DNA from: Thermoleophilia bacterium
Lineage (GTDB): Bacteria > Actinomycetota > Thermoleophilia > RBG-16-64-13
Direction: 5' to 3'
Length of the DNA: 64,000 nucleotides
Assembly (NCBI GenBank): GCA_027493445.1
Contig: JAOSKU010000001.1
Span: forward strand, 3,735,845-3,799,844
The notes beneath the pieces are model-generated. The model was not told the DNA's origin. It saw nothing but the letters and a program-made list of their open reading frames with translations, and ran no database searches. Position numbers and translations under genes: made by a program. Below, piece by piece: positions 27,239 through 36,728 of this stretch (position 1 is the stretch's first letter; every line of letters starts with the position of its first letter).

Positions 27239-28456
27239 TCAGCGCTTGAATATGTGCAGGCACATGACCGCCGCGCCCGGGCCCAGCACGCCCCCTCCGT
27301 TCTGCGTCATGCCGATCCTCGGGTCCTTGACCTGGCGCGGGCCGGACCGCCCCTTCAGCTGGTTCACGATCTCGAAGATCTGCGCCGTCCCGGTCGCTCC
27401 CACGGGGTGGCCCTTGCTCTGCAAGCCGCCCGAGGGGTTGGTGGGCAGGGAACCGTCAAGCTCCAGCCTGCCTTCGTCGATCCAGTGGGCGGCGTCCTCT
27501 CCGGGGCAGAGGCCGAGCTGGATGAGGAAGACGATCTCAGCCGGCGAGGTGGTGTCGTGCACCTCGACGACGTCGATGTCCTGCGGTCCCAGGCCGGCCA
27601 TCGCGTAGGCCTTGGGGGCGAAGGTCTGGGCGACGAAGTCCCCCTCGGCGGCCATCGTGCCGCTCCCCACCACCGAGGCGGCGACCCACACCGGGCTGCT
27701 CGTGAGCCGGGCGGCTTTCTCGCGCGAGCAGAGCACCGCCGCCGACGCGCCGTCCCCCAGGGGAGCGCACATCATGCGGGTGAGGGGGAAGACCACGTCG
27801 CCTGAGGCGAGCACCTCCTCGATGGTGACCTCCCGCCGGTACTGCGAGCGCGGGTTCCGCGCGGCGATCGCGTGGCTCTTCACCGAGATCTTGGCGAAGT
27901 GCTCCTGCGTCAGGTCGTACTCCTTCATATACCGGCGGGCGGAGTAGGAGTACATGTCCATGAAGACGCTGCGGGTCGTGCCGCTCCCTTCCTGGATCAT
28001 GGGCTCACCGCCCTGCCGCGCCGAGAACTCGGCCAGGAAGGCGAGGCCCGACTCCACGTCCATGGCCGCGCTCAAGGCGTTGAAGGACTGCCGCTTGTCG
28101 GCGTGGTAGAGCTTCTCGAACCCGACGACCAGGACGCAGTCGTACTGTCCGGACGCCACCGCGAGCCACCCGAGGTGGAAGGCCGATGAGGAACTGGCGC
28201 AGGCGTTCTCGATGTTGAAGATGGGGATGGTGTCGATGCCCATGGCCGCCAGGGTCACCTGCCCGCGGATCGCCTCCTGGCCGGTCAAGAGGCCGGCCAT
28301 GGAGTTGCCCACATACGCCGCCTCGATCCGGTGAGCCTCAACGGCGGCGTCGGCCAAAGCCGCCTCGACCGCCCGGCGCACGAGCTCCTTGTTGGTGGTG
28401 TCCAGGAACTTGCCGAAGCGGGTCATGCCCACGCCGGCGACGGCCACATCTCGCAT
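27239..28456 (-). CDS. SCP-x/SCP2-type thiolase (acetyl-CoA acyltransferase family)
   Basis: 405 aa from ATG 28456, preceded by GGGGGGAG. The nucleophilic cysteine is in NIENACASSSSAFH, and GHPVGATGTAQ carries the catalytic histidine. As in SCP2-type thiolases the C-terminal Cys motif is replaced by NGGGVLGPGAA. First gene of the minus-strand operon; cleaves or forms 3-oxoacyl-CoA. A divergent MalT-like regulator begins 205 bp away. Confidence 0.9.
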   Translation of the reverse strand: MRDVAVAGVGMTRFGKFLDTTNKELVRRAVEAALADAAVEAHRIEAAYVGNSMAGLLTGQEAIRGQVTLAAMGIDTIPIFNIENACASSSSAFHLGWLAVASGQYDCVLVVGFEKLYHADKRQSFNALSAAMDVESGLAFLAEFSARQGGEPMIQEGSGTTRSVFMDMYSYSARRYMKEYDLTQEHFAKISVKSHAIAARNPRSQYRREVTIEEVLASGDVVFPLTRMMCAPLGDGASAAVLCSREKAARLTSSPVWVAASVVGSGTMAAEGDFVAQTFAPKAYAMAGLGPQDIDVVEVHDTTSPAEIVFLIQLGLCPGEDAAHWIDEGRLELDGSLPTNPSGGLQSKGHPVGATGTAQIFEIVNQLKGRSGPRQVKDPRIGMTQNGGGVLGPGAAVMCLHIFKR

Positions 28457-28661
28457 GCTGACTCCCCCCAGGTGTCGCCCGCCGCGCCGGGCGGCCGCGA
28501 CTTCGGAACGTGGCTCCAGCGTAGACGCCGGGGCGCTGCCGTCACACTGACCGTAGGGACGGTTTTCCGGATGTGACCCGACCGAAAGGCTAGCTGGCGC
28601 CCAGCCGGTCCGCCCGGGCCCCCGGCGCACGGGGTCAGCGAGGCCGGGCGGCTGTGGTACA

Positions 28662-31502
28662 GTGGTCCTTGCCCGCATCGAATGCAGGGGGGCACAGGGC
28701 GCGATGCAGCCGCAGGATTCTGCGAACAGGGCCGACTCGAGATTCCATCGCAGCACCAGGCAACCGGGCCCCCGCTTGCTGCGGTCGAAGCTCAGCCCGC
28801 CGGTGGTCGGCTCCTCGATCCAACGGGCCAGGCTCCAGGAGTGGCTTGACCATGTCCCGCAGATCAAGCTGGCGCTCATCCAAGCACCGGCCGGCTTCGG
28901 CAAGACCACCGTGATGCTCCAGCTTCTTTCACGCCTAGGTGAACTGGGCGTAGCGACCGCCTGGCTCACCGTCGACGAAGCCGACAACGACAAAGGTCGC
29001 TTCATGGCCTATTTGGCCGGCGCCCTCCAGGCGATCGACCCGGAGCTCGCCGTGCGGAGATCCGCGGGAGACCCCTTCGGCGACGGAGCTGCCGTCTCTC
29101 CGCGGGCGCCCGATATCCTCCAGTGGGTGGTCGAGTGCGAGAAGCCCTTTGCGCTTTTCCTCGACGACTTCGAGGTCGTCACCAATCCGGAGGTTCTTGG
29201 TCTGGTGCGCGAGGTGGTGGCCGGTCTCTCGTCCGGGCAGCTGCTGGCGGTCGCCACGCGCAGAGTTCCCGACCTGGGCATCGGGCGATTGCGGGTGCTG
29301 GGCCACCTCCTGGAGGTCGAGGCAGAAGATCTGCGATTCGCCTGGGACGAGACCGACCGGTTTCTCCGGATCGGACGGGGCCTCGATCTGGGCGATGAAG
29401 AGCTGGCCCGTCTCCAGACGTGCACCGAGGGTTGGGCGGCCGGCCTCCAGCTTGCGGCGCTCGCCCTCACCGGACATCACGACCGCGAGACCGTGATCAG
29501 CTCCTTCTCGGGCTCCTTCTCCGACATCGCCGACTATCTGGCCGAGGACGTCCTCTCCCGCCAGCCAGACGAGGTGCAGGACTTCCTCCTCACGACGTGC
29601 ATCCTCGACCGGCTATCGGGTCCTCTCTGCGACGCGGTCGGAGAACGGACCGGAAGCTACGAACTGCTCTCCTACCTGGAGCGGGCGGGCCTTTTCCTGA
29701 TGCCGCTGGACGCCGAGCGCCGCTGGTACCGCTACCACCACCTCTTCGCCGAGTTCCTGCGAGGCCGCCTCGAACGCCGCCACCCTGGGAGGGCGACGGG
29801 ACTGCATCGCCAGGCGGCCGATTGGTTCGCCGAGCAGAACCTACCAGTCGAGGCGGCCAAGCATGCGCTTGCCGCCGGTGACCTGGATCGCGCCGCCGGG
29901 CTGGTCGCCCGGTGTGCCATGACGCTGGTGCAACTGGGGCAGCTGCGCACGGTGGCCGATTGGGTGGACAGGCTGCCGTCGCCCACCCTCGACCGGCACC
30001 CCGAGCTCAGGATTGCCCTGTGCTGGGCCCTTTCCATGAGGCACCAATACGAGGAGGCTCGGGCCGTCCTCGAGCAGATCACCCGGGGCCTCGAGACCTC
30101 GGATCGCCTGGACCCGGGTGTGCTCGACGAGATCTACTGCCTGGAGGCGCTGGTCGTATCCTTGACGGACAGAGTCCAAGAGTGTCTGCGCCTCTCGGAG
30201 CAGAACCTGCCCCGCATTACCAACCGGAGCTCGTTCCCATACTCCGTGCTCGTCAATATCCTGGCGTCGCGGCTCTTGGAAGCCGGTCGTTTCGACGAGG
30301 CGGAGTCCCTCCTGCGGCGCGCCTACCAAAGCCACGTGCAGTCGGGCAGCGTCTTCGGGGCGACCTACTCGGCGTGTCTCACCGGATCCGCCGAGATGCT
30401 GCAGGGCCGGCTCCGCTCAGCGCTGATGCACTACCGCTCGGCCCTCGAGCGGGCGGAGAGGATGGTCCCCGGCAGTCAGACCAACGCCGTGGCCGCCGTG
30501 TATCTGGCGGAAGCGCTCTACGAAATGGACGAGGTCGACGAGGCAGAACGGCTCCTGGCCGGGTCGCGAGACCGTTTCCCGGAGTGTGTCCCCCTGGATG
30601 TGATGCTCATGGCCTACCTCACTTTGGCGCGCATCCGGGTTCTTCGCGGCGAAGGCGCTGCCGCCGGCGCGCTGCTCGACGAGGCCGAGGGGCTGGGGGA
30701 GGAGCGCCGGATCCCGCGCGTGGCCGCTACCATCCACCTGGAGCGGGTCCGCCTGGCGGTGCAGCGGGGTGACGTGGCGGGGGCCGAGCGCCTGGCACGC
30801 CGGCGGGACGACCGCGCGGTATGGCGCGCCTACGAAGGCTGGGGCATGCCGGCCTGCGATCCCGAAACGCCCCAAGTGGGAGAGCTACGGCTGTTGGTAC
30901 GGAGCGGACGGGCTCGGGAGGCCATCGCCCCGCTCAGGGAGGAGCTCGAAAAGGCGGACAGCTCTCGGCGGCGCCGGAGGGCGCTCAAGATCGACATCCT
31001 GCTGGCCGAGGCCCTCGCTGCCGCCGGCGACAAGAAGGCGGGCCTGTGGATCCTCAGGAGAGCCCTCGTTTTCGGGAATCAAGAAGGATACGTGCGCGCC
31101 TTCGTCGACGAGGGACTGCCGGTGCTGCGGTTGGTGGACGAGCTGAGGAGGACACGCGGGTTTGAGCCGGCGGATGGCCAGGCATCCATATCCCCGGCAT
31201 ACCTGGACCGCATCTTATCGGGAGGGGACGGGGGAGATCGAGTGCGGGCGGCTTCCAAGCCCTGGCCCGTCTCCGCGCAGCCGCTCGCGGGGACTTCGGC
31301 ACCCGCTGAACCCCTGACCGCGCGGGAGGCGGAGGTCCTGCAGATGGTGGCTGCCGGCCTGTCGAATCAGGCGCTGGCCGACCACCTTTTCGTCTCGGTC
31401 CCGACCGTCAAGTTCCACCTGCGGAACATCAACGCCAAGCTGGGGGCGCACAGCCGTACGCTGGCCGTCGCCAAGGCGCGCCAGCTCGGGCTGCTCTCGT
31501 AG
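28662..31502 (+). CDS. MalT-like LuxR-family transcriptional activator
   Basis: 946 aa with the LAL architecture: an N-terminal STAND ATPase (Walker A APAGFGKTT at about residue 75; Walker B-like FALFLDDFEVV), a central TPR-like helical region and a C-terminal LuxR helix-turn-helix (PLTAREAEVLQMVAAGLSN to VKFHLRNINAKL). Such proteins bind an inducer and ATP, oligomerise and activate transcription. Being divergent from the thiolase operon, it probably controls that operon. The start is uncertain: ATG 28704 is an in-frame alternative. Confidence 0.88.
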   Translation: MVLARIECRGAQGAMQPQDSANRADSRFHRSTRQPGPRLLRSKLSPPVVGSSIQRARLQEWLDHVPQIKLALIQAPAGFGKTTVMLQLLSRLGELGVATAWLTVDEADNDKGRFMAYLAGALQAIDPELAVRRSAGDPFGDGAAVSPRAPDILQWVVECEKPFALFLDDFEVVTNPEVLGLVREVVAGLSSGQLLAVATRRVPDLGIGRLRVLGHLLEVEAEDLRFAWDETDRFLRIGRGLDLGDEELARLQTCTEGWAAGLQLAALALTGHHDRETVISSFSGSFSDIADYLAEDVLSRQPDEVQDFLLTTCILDRLSGPLCDAVGERTGSYELLSYLERAGLFLMPLDAERRWYRYHHLFAEFLRGRLERRHPGRATGLHRQAADWFAEQNLPVEAAKHALAAGDLDRAAGLVARCAMTLVQLGQLRTVADWVDRLPSPTLDRHPELRIALCWALSMRHQYEEARAVLEQITRGLETSDRLDPGVLDEIYCLEALVVSLTDRVQECLRLSEQNLPRITNRSSFPYSVLVNILASRLLEAGRFDEAESLLRRAYQSHVQSGSVFGATYSACLTGSAEMLQGRLRSALMHYRSALERAERMVPGSQTNAVAAVYLAEALYEMDEVDEAERLLAGSRDRFPECVPLDVMLMAYLTLARIRVLRGEGAAAGALLDEAEGLGEERRIPRVAATIHLERVRLAVQRGDVAGAERLARRRDDRAVWRAYEGWGMPACDPETPQVGELRLLVRSGRAREAIAPLREELEKADSSRRRRRALKIDILLAEALAAAGDKKAGLWILRRALVFGNQEGYVRAFVDEGLPVLRLVDELRRTRGFEPADGQASISPAYLDRILSGGDGGDRVRAASKPWPVSAQPLAGTSAPAEPLTAREAEVLQMVAAGLSNQALADHLFVSVPTVKFHLRNINAKLGAHSRTLAVAKARQLGLLS

Positions 31503-31664
31503 GAGGACGGCCCCCCGGCCGCCCGGCGCGCTTCGACGCTCACCGGCCGGCTGCCGGCGTTCAGGCGTAGGTTGTCGCCACCGTCTACGGCCTCGTGTCC
31601 ACCACTCGCCGCTCGAGGTGGTAAAGTCACGGGATGCTTCACCCCGTTCGCCGAGGGGGGCACG

Positions 31665-33689
31665 ATGGGGTCCACTGACCTGCTTTGCAATCTACTCGCC
31701 GCGAACAAGGCCTGGCTGCTCGACCGGGTGCTCGGCTACGCCAAGGAGCACGGCTACACCCGCTACGCCGCTACCCAGCTCAAGGCCTGGGAGATATCCA
31801 TCATCGGCCTCACGGACTCCATCCTCGAGGCCCTGCGCACCTCGGGCACCATCCCCGAGCTGGGGCCCGACGACTTCGCTCATGACACTCCCATCGTGGC
31901 CTTCGGCAAGGAGGAGGTGCGGCGCCACCGTTCTCGTGGCGTCACCCTCCCCATGTTCCTGGGCCTGGTGAAGTACTACCGGCAGAGCTACCTGGACCTG
32001 GTGCGTGGGTCCGGCTTGGACGCCCGGACGGAAAAGGACTGCCTGGTGCTGGTCGAGCGCTTCTTCGACTACTTCGAGATCGGCTGCAGCGTGGAGTGGA
32101 ACTCTCTGAGCGACGACCAGAAGCTCGAGGAGCTCCAGACACGGAACCGGCTCATGACCAACGAGAAGAACAAGTACTTCACCATCTTCGAGAGCTTGTA
32201 CGACCCGGTCATCCTCGTCGACGGCGACCTGCGCATCGAGAATGTGAATCAGGCCGCCGCCGAGCTTTTCGATCAGCAGAGCCTGGTCAGGCCGGGTTCT
32301 CAGGACCGGCATCCGGTGATCGAGGTCTTCCCTTGGCTCATCGAGCAGCTGACCCGTTTCGCCGCCGGCGACGACCAAGAGATCGTCTTCGAGAAGCCCA
32401 TCGACACCCCCACGGGTGAGCGCTCCTTCCAGGTGAAGATGAAGACCATGCTCGACGCCACCGAGAAGTACCGGGGGACCGTCGTCATCCTGAACGACCT
32501 CACCGAGCGAAAGAAGAAGGAGGAGGCCCTCGTTCTGAATGAAGCGATCGAGCGCTGGGTGAACACCCTGGTCGACATCGGTCACCGGGTCTCGAAGATG
32601 GAAGGGGTGGACGATGTCTTGCCCCTGCTGGTGGAGTCGGCTCGCAGCCTCCTGCGCACCGAGTTCGCCGCCTTGGGAATGTGGAACCGCGAGAGCGACT
32701 CTTTCGAGGTACGGTGTGTGGCCGGGTCCTGGCTCGAGTTGAGCAAGGCGCCCATGTTCTACGGATACCCGCCCGGCCATAACGGGGCCTGCGGCGACCT
32801 GGGTTGCAGCTGCCTGGACGAGATCGGCGCCCGTCTCTATGTTGACCTGTGCGGGCGCACACCGCACGGTATCGAGGTCTCCTGCCTCTCGGTGCCCTTG
32901 GTGATGGACGCCGAGGTGGTGGGTGCCTTGTGGGTGGGGCGGGCGCAGCCCTTCCCACCCTCGGCCACGGTGGTGCTGGAGAGCCTGGCCAACCAGGCGG
33001 TCATCGCCGTGGAGCATACCGTCATGGCGGGCCGCATGCGTTCGCTGGCCATTGTCGACGAGCGTACCCGCATCGCCCGGGAGATGCACGACGGCCTTGC
33101 GCAGATCCTGGGGTTTCTCAACCTGGAGATGCAATCCCTCGAGGTTCTGGTGCGGCAGAATCGGCTGGAGGAGACCGTGGCCGAGCTGCGGAACGCCCGC
33201 GCACGCATCCTCGAAGCCCACGCCGAGGTGCGCGAGAACATCCTCAGCCTGCGAACGGCCCTCTCCGGCGATCACGGTCCCGTCTCGGCTCTCGAGGACT
33301 ACCTGCGCGAGTTCGGCGCCCAGGCGGGTGTGCAGGTGCATCTGGTGGCGGCCGTGGACGACGACGTGCCTCTTTCGTCCATGGCCGCGGTCCAGCTGGT
33401 GCGGATCGTGCAGGGAGCTCTGGCCAACGTCCGGCTGCATGCCCAGGCGGCCAATCTGTGGGTGGAGTTCGCCTTGCGGGGTGAGGACCTGACCGTGGTC
33501 ATCGAGGACGATGGCGTGGGGTTCGACCCGGCGGCGGTTCGGGCCGACATCGGCCTGCAGTCCATGCGCGAGCGCACCGCGAGCGTGGGTGGGTCGCTCA
33601 CGATCGACTCCAGCCTCGGAGAGGGCACCCGCTTGTGTCTGCGTGTGCCCCTGGACAGGGGCGGTCGCGAGCTGCAGCCGGCCGAGTGA
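31665..33689 (+). CDS. NarL-type sensor histidine kinase (PAS, GAF)
   Basis: 674 aa from ATG 31665 with GAGGGGGG upstream. No membrane helices. An N-terminal helical sensor region is followed by a PAS domain (YFTIFESLYDPVILVDGDLRIENVN), a GAF domain containing GACGDLGCSCLDE (several cysteines that could bind a cofactor), HisKA_3 with EMHDGLAQILGFL and HATPase_c with IEDDGVGFDP. A cytoplasmic sensor that autophosphorylates and passes phosphate to the adjacent NarL-type regulator. The signal may be redox or a small ligand. Confidence 0.9.
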   Translation: MGSTDLLCNLLAANKAWLLDRVLGYAKEHGYTRYAATQLKAWEISIIGLTDSILEALRTSGTIPELGPDDFAHDTPIVAFGKEEVRRHRSRGVTLPMFLGLVKYYRQSYLDLVRGSGLDARTEKDCLVLVERFFDYFEIGCSVEWNSLSDDQKLEELQTRNRLMTNEKNKYFTIFESLYDPVILVDGDLRIENVNQAAAELFDQQSLVRPGSQDRHPVIEVFPWLIEQLTRFAAGDDQEIVFEKPIDTPTGERSFQVKMKTMLDATEKYRGTVVILNDLTERKKKEEALVLNEAIERWVNTLVDIGHRVSKMEGVDDVLPLLVESARSLLRTEFAALGMWNRESDSFEVRCVAGSWLELSKAPMFYGYPPGHNGACGDLGCSCLDEIGARLYVDLCGRTPHGIEVSCLSVPLVMDAEVVGALWVGRAQPFPPSATVVLESLANQAVIAVEHTVMAGRMRSLAIVDERTRIAREMHDGLAQILGFLNLEMQSLEVLVRQNRLEETVAELRNARARILEAHAEVRENILSLRTALSGDHGPVSALEDYLREFGAQAGVQVHLVAAVDDDVPLSSMAAVQLVRIVQGALANVRLHAQAANLWVEFALRGEDLTVVIEDDGVGFDPAAVRADIGLQSMRERTASVGGSLTIDSSLGEGTRLCLRVPLDRGGRELQPAE

Positions 33690-34380
33690 TGTCCGTGAAG
33701 CGATCCCGCTCAAATTGAAGCCGCTTCCGCTACAGACCGTAGTGGCCGACGACCACCGCCTGTTCCGCCAGGGACTGGTCAGCTTGATGCAAACGCGCCC
33801 CGACCTGGTGCGCATCGTCGGCGAGGCCCAGACGGGCGACGAGGCCGTCCTTCTCTGCGAAAAGCTGCAGCCGGACCTCATCCTGCTCGACATCTACCTG
33901 TCCGGGGGGGACGGCCTGGACACAGCCGCGGAGATTCGCGCCCGCTTCCCTGAGGTGGCCGTGGTGATGTTGACCGCCTCGGAGCTCGACGAGCACCTCG
34001 ACCGGGCCATGCGCCTGGGCGTCTCGGGCTATCTGCTCAAGAACCTGGACGCGGCCGAGCTCTTCGATCTGGTGGAGGGCGTGTCGCGCGACGAGGTGGC
34101 GGTGACGCGGGCCGTCGCTCTGCGTATGCTGAAGAGTCTGGCCGACACTGCCGGCCGCGAGACCGACAAGGCGGCGCTTACGGCTCGGGAGATCGAGGTG
34201 CTGCGCCTCGTGGCCCGGGGAGCCAGCAACCCGCAGATAGCCACGGAGCTTCACGTGAGCGTGAACACAGTCAAGGCGCACCTGAAACGGATCCTCGAGA
34301 AGCTCGACGTGGAGAATCGGACCCAGGCGGCCGCCTATGCGATGCGCAAAGGGCTTTTCCCCGAGGACCGCGGGACCTAG
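33689..34380 (+). CDS. NarL/FixJ-type response regulator
   Basis: Receiver domain (VVADDHRLFRQGL, phospho-Asp in LILLDIYL, Lys in YLLKNLD) plus a C-terminal LuxR-type helix-turn-helix (LTAREIEVLRLVARGASN to VKAHLKRILEKL). The expected start is ATG 33689, overlapping the kinase stop as TGATG, but that frame ends after nine codons. One extra A in AAA 33712-33714 would join it to the regulator. As sequenced, translation would need TTG 33715. Cognate partner of the upstream kinase; it may control the corrinoid methyltransferase genes that follow. Confidence 0.88.
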
Positions 34381-34404
34381 CCCGGCTTTGCCTGGTGGTG
34401 GGCC

Positions 34405-34487
34405 AGCGCTACGGGCGCGACCGAGGACGCCGCATCGCGCCGTCCAGTGCGTTCTGGTGGCCAAGGCTTCGATCTTCAACAGCCTCC
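34405..34487. repeat. dispersed repeat, partial copy
   Basis: GCTACGGGCGCGACCGAGGACGC, CATCGCGCCGTCCAGTGCG and GGCCAAGGCTTCGATC, ending in TTCAACAGCCTCC. It is a half-copy of the family lacking the opposite end. Confidence 0.8.
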
Positions 34488-34675
34488 CAGGGTACCCGAT
34501 CGGGTAATGCCGATGTGACATGCTCTACCCCACTGGGTAGCTCCGGGATCGCCCCATCGTGCGATTCCCTCGGCTCCCCGATTTTTGTAACCTGGAATGG
34601 CTGCCGGTGTCCGACCTCGGGGAACGTCGACGCCCGGCGGGCCTGCCTCATCGAACCAAGCAAGGGGGAAGCACT

Positions 34676-35749
34676 ATGGCGCTCAAAACGGAACAGATGA
34701 CAGGACTCGAGCGGATCGTGGCGGCGCTCCAACACAAGGAAGCCGACCGCGTTCCGGCCGGCCCGCTGGTGTGTGGGGCCGCGCGCCGCGTGTACGGGAT
34801 CACCTACGACGAGTGGGCGCAGGACGCCGATCTGGCCGTTCAGAGCATGGTTCACGCTCACAAGCTGATCGGCATGGACGGGGTGCTCATGCTGGTCGAT
34901 CTCTCGATCGAAGCCGCGGACTTCGGGCAGTCGATGGTCTATCCGATCGAGGACACCCCGCATCCCGTCTACCGTGACCCGATTCTGAAGTCGGTGGAGG
35001 ACTACGCGAAGATCGAATACATCGATCCGCGCAAGGCCAAGCGGATGCAGCACATGGTGAAGTACACCGATGGGGTCATGAAGGCGCTGGGCAAAGAGAC
35101 GGGCGTCATGAGCTTCGTGTATGGACCCTTGGGCATCCTCTCCATGATGCGCAGCGCGGAGAAGCTCTTCCTCGACTGCATGAAGCATCCGGAGGCGGTG
35201 ATCGCGGCCGAGGAGGTCATCACCGAGGTCCTGCTGGAGCAGATCCGGGCTCTGGGCGAGACGGGCGTGCACGCTATCGTGCTCGACACGCTCTTCGCGT
35301 CCGGCTCTATCATGAGCAAGCAGCTTTGGAAGAAGATGGAGGGTCCCTTCACGACCAAGCTGGCCGACGAGTGCCGCAAGGTCGGGGCCCTGCCCATCGT
35401 CCACAACTGCGGCAACAACGTGTACTTCGACGTGCAGATCGAGGCCATGCAGCCGGCGGCCATCAGCTTCGCCTACCTGCCCGATGACTGCAAGACGCCC
35501 CAGGAGCTCAAGGAGAAGTACGGCGACAAGGTGTGTCTCATCGGCTACGTGCCCCCCAGCCCCGACATGATGATGCACAGCCCCGAGCAGGTGAAGGAGA
35601 TCTGCCGCGAGGAGATTCAGGTGCTGGCTCCCGGTGGCGGCTACATTCTCTCCACCGGCTGTGAGTTCCCGCCGAACGGCCCGCTGCTGAACGCCATCGC
35701 CATGATGGAGGCCGCCGAGGAGTACGGGCGCTATCCGATCGTCCAGTAG
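34676..35749 (+). CDS. MtaA/MtbA-type corrinoid methyltransferase (UroD family)
   Basis: 357 aa from ATG 34676 with AAGGGGGAA upstream. UroD-fold protein with the zinc/thiol-activating pattern of MtaA/MtbA/CmuA enzymes: HNCG (His-x-Cys) at about residue 242 and STGCEFPPNGPL near the C-terminus. These transfer methyl groups between a corrinoid protein and an acceptor thiol such as coenzyme M or another cofactor. It is paired with the corrinoid protein gene downstream. In a bacterium the acceptor is unclear. Confidence 0.87.
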   Translation: MALKTEQMTGLERIVAALQHKEADRVPAGPLVCGAARRVYGITYDEWAQDADLAVQSMVHAHKLIGMDGVLMLVDLSIEAADFGQSMVYPIEDTPHPVYRDPILKSVEDYAKIEYIDPRKAKRMQHMVKYTDGVMKALGKETGVMSFVYGPLGILSMMRSAEKLFLDCMKHPEAVIAAEEVITEVLLEQIRALGETGVHAIVLDTLFASGSIMSKQLWKKMEGPFTTKLADECRKVGALPIVHNCGNNVYFDVQIEAMQPAAISFAYLPDDCKTPQELKEKYGDKVCLIGYVPPSPDMMMHSPEQVKEICREEIQVLAPGGGYILSTGCEFPPNGPLLNAIAMMEAAEEYGRYPIVQ

Positions 35750-35812
35750 CTTCGCGCAGGTCCTCACACAGATCACTCGAGGGTCATTCACACCCAGCAA
35801 GGAGAGCCCACA

Positions 35813-36478
35813 ATGGCATCTGACGAGCGCAAGCAGGAGCTCTTCAAGGAGCTCAAAGAGGGCGTCATCGAGTACGAAGAGGACCGGGTCACCACCGCCG
35901 CCCAGGCCGTCCTTTCCGAAGGCTTCGACGCCTACGAAGGCATCATGGACGGCCTGGCCGCCGGCATGGAGGTGGTGGGGGAGCTCTTCGACCAGCAGGA
36001 GTACTTCGTCCCGGAAGTGCTCATGTGCGCAGATGCTCTTTACGCCGGGCTTGACATCCTGCGCCCCCACGTGAACATGGAGGGCCGGGAAGCGGTCAAG
36101 GGGGAAGTGGTCATTGGGGTAGTGGAAGGCGACGTGCACGACATCGGCAAGAACCTGGTCAAGATGATGTTCGAGGTGGCCGGCTTCACCGTGCACGACC
36201 TAGGGGCCGACGTGCCCATCGACGAGTTCGTGGAGAAGCAGATCTCCACCAACTCCGACATCGTGGCCCTCTCGGCCATGATGACCACCACCATGATGGG
36301 CATGAAGAAGGCCATCGTGAAGCTGAAGGAGAAGAACCCCAACGTCATGATCATGCTGGGCGGCGCCCCGGTGACCGGTGAGATCGCCGACATGTTCGGG
36401 GCCGACGGCTACTCCGAGAACGCCTCCAACGCCGTCTCGGAAGCCATCAAGATGGTGGGCGCCCTGCGGCGCATGTAG
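35813..36478 (+). CDS. corrinoid (B12-binding) methyl carrier protein, MtaC/MtbC-like
   Basis: 221 aa. The N-terminal helical cap domain (about residues 1-90, YFVPEVLMCADAL) is followed by a cobalamin-binding Rossmann domain with the lower-ligand motif EGDVHDIGKNLV, then GADVP and GGAPVT. It carries a methyl group on cobalt between a substrate methyltransferase and the upstream MtaA-like enzyme. No substrate methyltransferase (MtaB, MttB or similar) is encoded in the window. Confidence 0.92.
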   Translation: MASDERKQELFKELKEGVIEYEEDRVTTAAQAVLSEGFDAYEGIMDGLAAGMEVVGELFDQQEYFVPEVLMCADALYAGLDILRPHVNMEGREAVKGEVVIGVVEGDVHDIGKNLVKMMFEVAGFTVHDLGADVPIDEFVEKQISTNSDIVALSAMMTTTMMGMKKAIVKLKEKNPNVMIMLGGAPVTGEIADMFGADGYSENASNAVSEAIKMVGALRRM

Positions 36479-36494
36479 GAACTCGATTGCATCT

Positions 36495-36526
36495 GGGGTG
36501 GCCGCGCCCCTGGGCGCGGCCACCCC
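36495..36526 (+). terminator. stem-loop terminator after the corrinoid operon
   Basis: GGGGTGGCCGCGCCC pairs perfectly over 15 bp with GGGCGCGGCCACCCC, starting 16 bp after the corrinoid gene stop. No T run follows, so it may act as a structure-only terminator or message stabiliser. Confidence 0.75.
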
Positions 36527-36568
36527 ATCCGCTTGGCGCGGTCGGGCCTGGCGCGGCCCCATCATGGG

Positions 36569-36629
36569 TACGCCGTATCGCGTCGTCCAGTGCGTTCTGG
36601 GGCCAAGGCTTCGATCTTCAACAGCCTCC
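36569..36629. repeat. dispersed repeat, partial copy
   Basis: Contains GTCGTCCAGTGCGTTCTGG, GGCCAAGGCTTCGATCTTC and AACAGCCTCC, almost identical to the partial copy at 34405-34487. The two bracket the methyltransferase pair. Confidence 0.8.
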
Positions 36630-36728
36630 GAACCGGGGTTCCGCAGCTAGCATCCCCACTAGTCCCGCAAAAGCACCCTCTGAGCAGGAAAAAGCCGCGA
36701 TTCCACGCCACACAGGCGTGTATCTATG

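Noticed and set aside
31692-33893. 733-codon minus-strand frame opposite the histidine kinase
   Set aside because: The plus strand shows PAS, GAF, HisKA_3 and HATPase motifs; the antisense frame has none.
34490-34675. Cobalamin riboswitch upstream of the corrinoid methyltransferase genes
   Set aside because: Only a small CTACCC/GGGTAG hairpin is present; no B12-box-like sequence was found.
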